Positions 55,746 to 64,000 of a stretch of DNA of 64,000 nucleotides are shown piece by piece. Both the position numbers and the translations under genes were made by a program. The notes beneath the pieces were generated by a model, which had not been told where the DNA came from, made no database searches, and saw only the letters and a program-made list of their open reading frames with translations. This DNA is from Pezizomycotina sp. ARF18 (taxonomy: Eukaryota > Ascomycota). How positions within the stretch are numbered: the first letter of the stretch is position 1; the number at the start of each line of letters is the position of its first letter. Location of the stretch: the NCBI GenBank assembly GCA_002224055.1, contig AZLU01000223.1, positions 1-64,000 on the forward strand, in the 5' to 3' direction.

Positions 55746-57975
55746 CTACTTCCTGAGCGTTCTTCTACCTCTAGTCATACTTGTGCATGTCTCGAGGCTT
55801 GAAAACTCTGGGATGGCCTCCTTAACCAAGCCAAAGCCGAGTACGTTCGGCGCAACCTCGCCATATTTGACTTCTTTTGCACCTAAGACCCCCATTAATT
55901 CGTCCGCATTTGCATTTGAGTTCTGCCGGCTTGCATCCAGTTTTGACTGGTACGTTCATCGCTTTTGCCATCTCCAGCGGCGACAAACTGACTCTTCTGC
56001 CCAGCTTCCAGTAGCCCAGAATAGACTCGCGGTGCAGAATAGGCGGCTAACATGAAGAAGGCAGAGACGGCGAGCCAAGCATGATGAGTGTGATACCGGT
56101 TGAGCGTAGCGCGATATTGATCCGCGTGATAATCAACATCTGAAACAGAGTTAAGAAGACCGTAGTAATGCTGCCACCAAGGTAATTTTTGTAATAGTCT
56201 CGCAAATAGAACATCCCGTACAGCGCGGAGTAGCGGAAGGTAATCTCGCGACGAGCTCGATAACCTGCTGCGTGGGGTCGGTGAAACTGATATGGCAGAC
56301 GGGCAAGTCGTACGAACTTGAAGCGTCCAGATGGTTCCTGAATGAGAAGGGAAGCAGAAGTCCCCGGTTGATTCGACCGTCGCCTCCTGAGAAATCGTGT
56401 CTTTGCCGGATGCTACGAGGGAGCTGGTGAAAAGGCTATCAAATAAACTTCACGAGGCCATCTAGGGTCAACTCGGCTACGCCTGAGCTGTTAATACTGC
56501 TTAGACTAACGATCGGGGCGGGCTTAATAACTTGGTCCGCCCAGACGTAACCATCTCCACGGCCCTTAAGCACATCCTCAAAGCCGAAGCCGGTGCCGTT
56601 CTTTTCGAACGTATCGAATTTGCAGTGGTGGCAGTAGGGAAATTGTAGCCTCATAGTCAGATTTGCTCTTTGGAAAGTAATCGGTTTCGAGTGCTAGCAT
56701 AGATGCGTTGTAACCCACAAAGGATTGCGCAATCTTTGTATACCAGCTCTCAACAAGCTTCTCCGCCTCTGTACTCATGTCGGGGTTGATCATAGTAAAC
56801 TCGACGGGACAAGGACGATAGCGGGCGTTAAATAACAACGTCTTTGTATGATGGAGCCGGTGCATGACGGATCCTTCTTGAAGTGAATGTCCACGCTTAT
56901 TCGGTGTGGTCCGTGCCCTTCGCGTCGTAGTGGAAGGCAACGCGGAAATACGTGCTCTTATTAGAATTAGGTACTGCGTGAACGACGTCGTCATCTTCGC
57001 CGCAATCCCATTTCCAACCGATAGTCTGGAACCATCCGAAACATTGGGAGGAAGGGCGGTTCCGTCCGATGGAAGGGCAGCCATTTACCGCCATGACCAG
57101 GTCGAGATTATCGGTGTACATTGTCGCAAGTTTTGACGTAGGTGGCGCTAAATCATGAAATACCTGAAAGGTAGTGTTGTCTGTGAGCGCCGACATCAGA
57201 GGTGCAAACGTAGTCGACAGGTTGGCTTGCAAAGCGTAAGGCCGGTTCTCCAATGGCACTCGATTATGGCATACGTTGAGGCATTCATATTACTCCACAC
57301 CGTGGTATTGATCTCCAGGGTACTGGCGCGCTGCAATAGCGGGCCCATTGCACCCCATAGTGTGTAAGTGATGCTGCAAACGCAGAGCCAGTTGAAGAAT
57401 TTGAAGTTTTTGACAATAGCTCCTACACCCCTCCCAGCCTCGTATTCATGGTTGAGCGCATCTAAAGTCTTCCCTTTAAGAGCCCCGACCCACCATGCAA
57501 TAGACAGGACCTCAACATAGGCGACTGCTAATGCCTTGGTTGACAGAAATAAAAATATAGAGATCCAGATATTGACCGTAACGACGGCGTGTGCCTTCTT
57601 CTTGAACTTCCCGATCCCCACGGTTTTTGTGAAGGCGCCCCATTCGTCTTGATCTTCTGATCGCTGAGGAGGATGACAAGGAGAATGACGATGCACATGC
57701 ACAACACCATAAACAATGCGATGGCGCTGATCCAGGGGAAACGCGAGGCTTTGCCCGTTCTCCATTGCCGGCGTTCAGGGCTCGGAGGGCCTTTGTTTCC
57801 GTCAGCGAAAGAAGATGCGCTAGTGTTCGTTATGACTTCTCCTTCTCTACTTTAAGAGAGTTTAATTTGTTAGCTATATGATATCTTTGTCAACTCTTAG
57901 CTGGATCCACAGAAAGTACCTACCCATACCTATAGAAATGGCCTCGCTGACGCTTATCGAAATTTCGTTTGACCA
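55746..57975 (-). CDS. large multi-pass membrane protein, fungal, family unnamed
   Basis: The first exon (57975 to about 57929, MVKRNFDKRQRGHFYS) joins in phase across an intron to SREGEVITNTSASSF. Membrane spans follow: ISAIALFMVLCMCIVILLVI, VNIWISIFLFLSTKALAVAY, and FNWLCVCSITYTLWGAMGPL. Next is a large outside domain (STLEINTTVWSNMN, TDNTTFQVFHDLAPPTSKLA, LVMAVNGCPSIGRNRPSSQC, CPVEFTMINPDMSTEAEKLV, MRLQFPYCHHCKF). Then FRYSALYGMFYLRDYYKNYL, a further span (GGSITTVFLTLFQMLIITRI), AWLAVSAFFMLAAY, and a cytosolic tail with RRVSLSPLEMAKAMNVPV, LMGVLGAKEVKYGEVAPNVL and the stop at 55746. More than six one-base shifts. It resembles uncharacterised fungal membrane proteins with an N-terminal triple span and an LSP.E.AKA tail; function unknown. 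Confidence 0.72.
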
Positions 57976-58755
57976 TTAGTTTATTTGTTGGGGTGGGATT
58001 TTCGCGGGAGAGAAAAACAGTGTAGATCTATTGAAGAAATTCCGTCAAGGATTTACAAACCGGAAACCAAGAAGCTAGGCAGGGCCGATCATAAAATATC
58101 AGGACCGGACGGGGGAAATCGTTGACAAATGAAATGTATAACCTTCTTTGTTGTGCGCAGCCTCGCGATTAGGTGTCGTTTGTTGACAAGGCTGTGGAAA
58201 CTCGACGGCGCCAATAGAGCTGAACACATCGACAAAATCATCGGTAAACGATTTCCATTCGTCGAGAAGTGTTTGTTGTTTGCTCGTGGGGTCTCCAGAT
58301 GTGTTTTCCGTAGCCCATATTAGAAATGAAGAGGGTTAGGTGAATCGTCAGGAGAACCTCAGCAAAACAGTTCTATGTTCGCGAATATTGCATATTAAAA
58401 TTTGAAGGAGCAGAAACAAATCCATCTAAAAATATAGCAAAGTTGCCAACAGGGGCGGCAATGACAACTTTCAGCCAGTAATCTCTAGGCGCGTTTGCAA
58501 CTGGCGTTTTCGCGTTAGACGGTGAAGAAGCCAATCCTAAATCAAAGTCGGATCTTGGAAGGTCTAGCTTTTGTCGATTTCGTTGTAAAATGATGGCTCC
58601 TACCACTTATCACCATCTGAACAAATACCGCGATTGAGGGACAAGGCTTTAATCCCCCGAACGGATCGATACTCTTTTGTTTTGCCAAATACCATACAAC
58701 CCAAGTCAGGAAATAAGCGTGGGTGTTTCCACCATATTATCGCAACCCTGTTTTC
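57976..58755. other. spacer with doubtful coding scraps
   Basis: Minus-strand frames at about 58100-58606 contain LLDEWKSFTDDFVDVFSSIG and, upstream, SDFDLGLASSPSNAKTPVAN followed by PRDYWLKVVIAAPVGNFAIF. They could be pieces of a small hypothetical gene; no family recognised and not called. Confidence 0.35.
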
Positions 58756-59676
58756 TTAATTTCTCCCTAGTGCTAGTATCTCTAAGTGGCCCCTCTGAAT
58801 GTCACGAGAAGCTTCCATATATCTTTCTTTGGTGCTAATTGTGTATTCCTTTTTCTTCCCCATGTGCCTAGTTCCAATCCCTCGCCATGAACCCTCACCA
58901 ACCCTCCCGAACCCACTCCCGCAAATCTCCGCCTCTCTATCGTGCATGCTCCTCATTTTCCCCGCCATGATCCTAACCACTTTAACCGCCAACTCGTTAT
59001 CCTCCCTTAACACCCTCACCATTGCTTCATTGCAAACAATCTCGTCCGTATACCTGTAATCAACCAGAATATCCAACAATTCCTGCAACTTCTCTTCCCC
59101 TAAAATCTCCCTCCTCTCGAATAACCACACGAGCGTATCAGTCAACGTAGTGGAGTTACTGTTCACGATACGCTCGGCGGTGGTGACTGTGTACGGCAGG
59201 AGTATGCGCATGATGGACGACCATACAAGCGAGAGTAAAGGAGGACTTCAAGGTAGTCTGATAGCTGGAGAAGTCGTAGGAGGGAGGAGAGCGGTAGTGG
59301 TTTCGGGTTGAATTGGCCAGTATACAGGAACTTATGACGGTTTTGAATAATGCTTCGTCTTTGACGTCGGGAAGGTTGACGAAGCCTGCTGGCACTCTTT
59401 GCAGTTCTTGTTGAGGCAGATACGCTTGAAGTAGCCGGAGTTGCGGGCGAGGACGGCACGATGCGCGTTGACGGCGGTGGCCTGTGGGCCCACGTAGATC
59501 ATGAAGTCGGTGTTGGAGGGGTTGGGGCGGATGCTTGTGGTATAGTGAGAGAAGGGTTAACGGTCATAATTTAGGAGATAGACGAGACCAAGCAGAGGCA
59601 AGGAGATCCGGCGGCAAACTTACTCCTTGATGGACTGATATTGAGCGGTGGGGTCTTTGCGCTTATTGTTCCACAT
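58756..59676 (-). CDS. BTB/POZ protein 7
   Basis: A short first exon from ATG 59676 (MWNNKRKDPTAQYQSIK) ends in donor GTAAGTTTG near 59624. The next exon begins after ACCACAAG and reads DIRPNPSNTDFMIYVGPQAT, AVLARNSGYFKRICLNKNCK, VNLPDVKDEALFKTVI, FLYTGQFNPKPLPLSSLLRL, LQLSDYLEV and SFTLACM. The long C-terminal part stays open: IMRILLPYTVTTAERIVNSN, TLTDTLVWLFERREILGEEK, LQELLDILVDYRYTDEIVCN and ELAVKVVRIMAGKMRSMH. Four or so one-base shifts in the N-terminal half. The gene is divergent from the BTB gene starting at 60016, only about 340 bases away, with a T-run (59806-59825) in the shared upstream region. Confidence 0.83.
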
Positions 59677-60015
59677 CCTGAATTCGTGAAAAAGGGAGGA
59701 CGCGCGCTTATTGCGGTTATTGGAATCGTAGCCGATAAAAGGAAGCAGCAATTGGATCGCGATGTTGCGGTTCGCTTGGGTTCAAGTTTGCACGAAGCGG
59801 TTTCTTTTTTTTTTTTTTTTTTTTTTATTCTTTTATAGGAAAATAAAAAATAGCCAGCCAAATTAAAAGAAATCCTCGATCCAAGTAAACCGCAACTTCC
59901 TTTCCCTTAAAATACTTATCAAAATACAACAATCAAAAATACCTCAACGATCAATATCACTTTCATCGTATCTTCATCCTCTTGATTCCAGTTTCAGTTA
60001 CATCGATATCCAGCA

Positions 60016-61810
60016 ATGCCACGCGGGAAAGAAGCAAAGCGCAAGAAGAAGCAGAAGCGCAAGACGGAGCGGGAAGCCATAAAGGCGATTCAAAAAGGCC
60101 TCCAACCGCCGACAGGATCCGCTGGAACCGCGGCGGCGCCGGCGGGCTCGACCGCGACCACCCAACTACTAGCACCGATACCGCTACCAGTAGCTCAGCT
60201 AATACCTCCGTCAGCAGCGATCACGACGCCACCTTGCCGGCCGGCGCGAACCCTCTCCTCGATTCGCCGGTTAACCTTCCTCTCTCTCCACCGCCGCTCT
60301 TCGAACGTCCGTCGATATCAGACGAAGAGTATTCGCTTCCGGAAGACCAAAACGTTGGAGGAAGTACGGATGCTAAAAGGACCACTTCGCTACCGCCGCA
60401 TGGTCAGAGGGCTATTCTGGTTCCACGCCCGCCGTCGGCGAAGCTGAATAGTCCGCCAAAGCGTAAGGACTTTGAGAGGTGGAATTGGCCGTCGACGAGG
60501 ATGGACGGTTCGCCGAGTCGCGGCAGGGTATCCAGCACGCGGGGAAGGAGAGGGAGAAGATTAGACAACGTTCGCCTTTGTTTACCATGACGACGATGGG
60601 GATAAGCAGATCTTCGAGAAGCTTGAGAGGAAGGAGAAAAAGAAGGCTGTCGATGCGGAGGTTTCGACGGGGAAGAGGATCAATTTCTTGCAGTAAGGAG
60701 ACAAACCCCGCCGCCTCAAATCCCCAGCGATGCAGGGTTTGCTAATATAGACTTGCCTGTGTACAGGCCACACGAACTCGGAACGACCGGCTGGCTCACC
60801 GACCTAACCATAACCGTCGGCCGCATACCCAACCCCAACGCCACGATGTTCCACGTGCACCAGTGCCTCCTCACGCTGAACTCGACCTACTTCTCCGCCC
60901 TCCTCCTCGAAAGCGACGTCACAAAAATACCCCGCATCAAAAACGAAGTCCACCCGTACTCGACCGAAACAGAATCTTCCTCACCGAGCACGAACCGCAC
61001 GTCTTCCAGGAAATGTTGGAGTGGATATACTCAAATAACTTCTCCACTTCGAAAACATATATTCCTGCGTGAAGCTACTTATTGAAGCGGAACACTTCGG
61101 CGTGATAAGTCTTATGGAAGCGTGCCTTGCTTGCATAGTGGAGGAATTAGAGGGGCGGAAGGCGGAGTATAAAATGACGGCGTTGGTTACTGTTGAGGAC
61201 AAAATACTACTCGAGGCGATGGTATTGTTGTTGCAGCATAATACCGTTCTTTCGGATTTTGACCTGAAGATGGTGCTATCGCTGCTGGCGGCGTCGGGGT
61301 TTTTGCAGAGGGTGGAGGCGGATAAGCGCGTTCAGACGGTGTTGCAGGGTGACGCGAGGGTCGTGCTGGAGATTATGGTCGCGAAGCTACGGTTGTTGGT
61401 GGGTATTGGACGGATGTTCGCGGAGACGGTGGGCGGGCCGCCGGGGTTATGTCGGTCGGCGATTTACAGCGGAGGGTTGGAGTTAGGGGGTCGACTATCG
61501 GGATGAAGATGGCGACGGACGATAAAGCGACGGGTGAAAGTAAGATGCCGCCGTTTAATGGGGCGAAACGCCGGAGGTTAAGAAACCACTTCCGTTGTTG
61601 AATGGGGGAGCGATGAAGAAGGGGAAGACTAAAGCGATGGAAGATGGAACGGAGAGACCTCCTACACCGCCGCCGAAGAGCCCGCTGAGGAAGTTTTTTA
61701 ATTCGCTACCGTCGTGGAACTTGTGGAACGAAAAGGCGAACGAGAAAGGGGACGAGGAGACGGATGATGAGAAGGGGAACTGCCCGGGTGCTTTTCCGGA
61801 GAGCGTCTGA
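60016..61810 (+). CDS. BTB/POZ protein 8 with long disordered arms
   Basis: The largest BTB gene here. It starts at ATG 60016 with a Lys/Arg-rich MPRGKEAKRKKKQKRKTERE, a likely nuclear signal, followed by a Ser/Pro-rich arm of about 190 residues (ATSSSANTSVSSDHDATLPA, PPPLFERPSISDEEYSLPED). An intron at 60693-60766 leads into the BTB domain: QPHELGTTGWLTDLTITVGR, TMFHVHQCLLTLNSTYFSAL, IFLTEHEPHVFQEMLEWIYS, VKLLIEAEHFGVISLMEACL, LEAMVLLLQHNTVLSDFDLK and MVLSLLAASGFLQRVEADKR. A second disordered tail follows (GAMKKGKTKAMEDGTERPPT, SPLRKFFNSLPSWNLWN), ending at 61810. There is no intron after the WIYS block, unlike in the relatives. At least five frame shifts. Confidence 0.82.
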
Positions 61811-62808
61811 AGTTATCAAAAGCGAAAAGTAAAGAAAAGAACCAAAGAAATTGTGGCGAATAGGATCAACCATAGGTGAGGATAGGATATATGACAGCGT
61901 ATATACAAGGAATCATTATTTGTTTTTAGGTACCAGCGGCAATTGATATAGATTACACATCTTTGTTATACTTCGTACCTAAAGGTCGCGACTATATAGA
62001 AAGGCGGCCAGTCAGTAGCGATTCGTATAATAAGTTTGCAGCAATTATACAGAGGACAAAATATTTGAAAAAAGAGGGGACAAAAACGCTATCGAATGGG
62101 TGACGCTCTGAACACATCTATTGAAGGAGATATTCACATTACTGAACGGATCAGGGCTGGCTTGTTCTAGATATTAGAGAACCGATTTCAGTTCGATAAC
62201 AATTTTGCGTGTCGAGAGAGGATGAGACGCCGGTAACGCGTCGCGGACAGTAACCGCTGAAACAACCCCTGAAAAGCGAACGGGAAGGAAAAGCCAGTTC
62301 ATCGACTATATTAGAATAGACTTATACTTGTCCGTTTCACTAGCAAAATATTATAACGACACTGAAAAAGCCTCCTTGAAATTTATGGTACTGATAGCGA
62401 AAGACAATGGACCTGGTTCGCTTGCGAGGATGAAATTCTATGTTATGACATAGGATACTAAAAACACGGTGCAAAGTGGACCTCAGAGTATTATCATTTC
62501 GATATGAAGGTATCGGATCCTCCATTTCTCTGTTCTTTTTTATCCCTGTGATCAAATGGTACTTTCAGTACAACAGCACTTTATGGCATTAGATATATTT
62601 CACCGAGAGTCTCACGGGTACTAGATAGTGACGACATATGATCGATAAGCAAGAATGATCGAATATAAATATCTATCGTACCACTACAAGTCGTTAGGCT
62701 GCCTGTTCGACTAATTATTCTTCTTTGCTCCAGATCAACCAAAATCCAGATAGCATTGCAACGCTCAGCTCTTCATATCTATTTGATCATAAAAAAAGTA
62801 CCTAGACC
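61811..62808. other. spacer, no gene seen
   Basis: AT-rich spacer between two same-strand BTB genes. A 71-codon minus-strand frame at 62340-62555 shows no coding features. Confidence 0.4.
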
Positions 62809-63764
62809 ATGGCTTATGTTGAGGCAAAAAACCCGCAGTCTTCGAAGCACAGAATCCATCTTAATTTCAAGTCGTAAGTTTCTAGGAGCCCACTTGATGA
62901 TCGAAGTTATTTCACTTGTTAACCTTTTCACAGGCTGCTTGAATCTGGCGAGAATCCGACTTTTCCATCTTCGTCGGTCCCGATGAGGTCGAATTCAAGG
63001 TGCATAAGCTCATCATCGGGCATAATTCCACTACCTCAAGCGAGTCTCTCAATCTTCTTCCTTCCGAGAGGGACAAGAAGGAAAACTGGTCCTGCCGGAC
63101 TTCGATGAAGTATCTTTTGGCGCGGTTATGGAGTGGCTATATTCAGGTACGTATCGAGCGGAGAAGAAAATACTGCAAAGTACGTAGAGCAGGATAAGAA
63201 TTATAAGTTACTAAACCAACGGTGCCGATCGCACAGGCCAAATCCACAACCTCGACCGCATGAAGACAGAACGGCTACACGAGATCGCCGAGTATGCAGA
63301 GTACTTCGGCGTCGAATCGCTCAAAACTACGATCCAAAGCTTGCTAGACGCGCCCATCGAGGCCTCAAGGCGGCCCGTTAAGCACTTAATCAGCCAAAGA
63401 AGAAAGACCGGGCCCGTCAAAAATGCGGTGTCAGCTGCGCTACAGCACTTTGCAGTGTCCACTTCCGCACTGATTCACAGGATATGAAGCAGCAGTCGGT
63501 AGAACGCTTGTTTACTGCTTTACGCTCCGGCGCGGCGAGGGCGGGAACTTCGACGAGGACCGTACTGGGGTATGTTGCCGCGATGAGGTGTTCCAGAAGG
63601 TCCTGGGAGAGGATCCTGTGTTGAAAGAAATTTTTAGCAAGGGAGTAGCACTCTTAGAATCGAAACATTTGGGGCCGGCATGTCATTGGGTTGATAAGAA
63701 CTGGTCTATTCACGCTGGCCTAAGAATTATGCTGATTATGAGGGTTTTAGTATTTATAGTGTAA
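62809..63764 (+). CDS. BTB/POZ protein 9
   Basis: Exon 1 is 62809-62873 (MAYVEAKNPQSSKHRIHLNF), intron 62874-62933, exon 2 62934-63146, intron 63147-63236, then the final exon to 63764. Exon 2 opens SLLESGE, then DFSIFVGPDEVEFKVHKLII and GHNST in shifted frames, VLPDFDEVSFGAVMEWLYSG. The last exon continues GQIHNLDRMKTERLHEIAEY, AEYFGVESLKTTIQSLLDAP and, after further shifts, DSQDMKQQSVERLFTALRSG, RDEVFQKVLGEDPVLKEIFS and KGVALLESKHLGPACHWVDK. AEYAEYFGVESLK matches VMYADYFGVSS of BTB 6. About five one-base shifts. Confidence 0.83.
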
Positions 63765-63884
63765 TGCCATGATATATTATACTACGGGTGTTTGCGAAAG
63801 CGAAACCTCCTTTTTTGACCTTTGTACAATCACGTGACAATGAGGTTCGTTTACCGCACCAAATCGAATTTTCAAGAAATGACT

Positions 63885-64000
63885 ACAAGAATTATATAAG
63901 CTATATCTCTATTAACAATACTAATAAACTAACGATATTATAAAATAAGCTCGACTATATATAAATTATTAAAAATTAAGGGTTTAATAGTATATAACGC
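63885..64000. other. start of another AT-rich RIPed repeat
   Basis: After the last BTB gene the sequence changes sharply to TA-rich DNA with very few CA or TG dinucleotides (63885 to the window end), as inside the copia element. The repeat continues outside the window and cannot be classified. Confidence 0.55.

Noticed and set aside
1-64000. tRNA or rRNA genes
   Set aside because: I scanned for GGTTCGA-type T-loops; the few hits (for example 9575 and 12607) lie in coding sequence or lack a cloverleaf.

Overview
The window looks like nuclear DNA of a filamentous ascomycete (Pezizomycotina). Protein genes have short introns of about 55-90 bases with GTAAGT-type donors and CTAAT/CTAAC branch sites. 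The recognisable proteins are fungal families: a CYP504-type P450, an OPT oligopeptide transporter, a PsiD-like phosphatidylserine-decarboxylase relative, F-box and BTB proteins. Old repeats carry the mark of repeat-induced point mutation (RIP): CA and TG dinucleotides have been turned into TA, so repeats are AT-rich and full of stops. I cannot name the species.

Layout. 1-5 kb: one Ty1/copia retrotransposon fossil. 7.8-8.3 kb: a broken small secreted protein gene with a TATA box. 9.0-10.7 kb: CYP504 P450 remnant. 12.6-17.4 kb: two F-box-like relatives around a hidden ABM-fold gene (14.6-15.0 kb). 18-21 kb: two BTB genes, one wrecked by an internal duplication and a MITE. 22-32.8 kb: a run of small cysteine-rich, zinc-ribbon-like genes, two of them with long Gly/Ser/Tyr repeat tails, together with a BTB gene and the PSD-like decarboxylase. 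32.8-37.4 kb: AT-rich nest of RIPed transposons. 38-42.6 kb: F-box gene, MITE and the OPT transporter. 43-50 kb: hypothetical, BTB, zinc-ribbon and secreted-candidate genes. 50.5-58 kb: pepsin-like protein, BTB gene, large membrane protein. 58.7-63.8 kb: three more BTB genes.

The dominant theme is expansion of adaptor-type proteins: nine BTB genes or remnants (plus one doubtful fragment), three F-box-like genes and at least six zinc-ribbon genes. In the BTB genes where I could trace them, two introns sit at the same places and phases, so the genes descend from one another by duplication. BTB and F-box proteins are commonly substrate adaptors of CUL3 and SCF ubiquitin ligases; a link between them and the zinc-ribbon proteins is only a guess from co-location.

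Nearly every gene is interrupted by one-base shifts while codon structure, splice sites and family motifs continue in another frame. A tandem duplication at 16.3-16.7 kb whose two copies differ mostly by one- or two-base gaps suggests that many of these breaks are sequence or assembly errors. Other breaks (in-frame stops, MITE insertion, RIP) look real. Gene ends and exon joins are therefore approximate.
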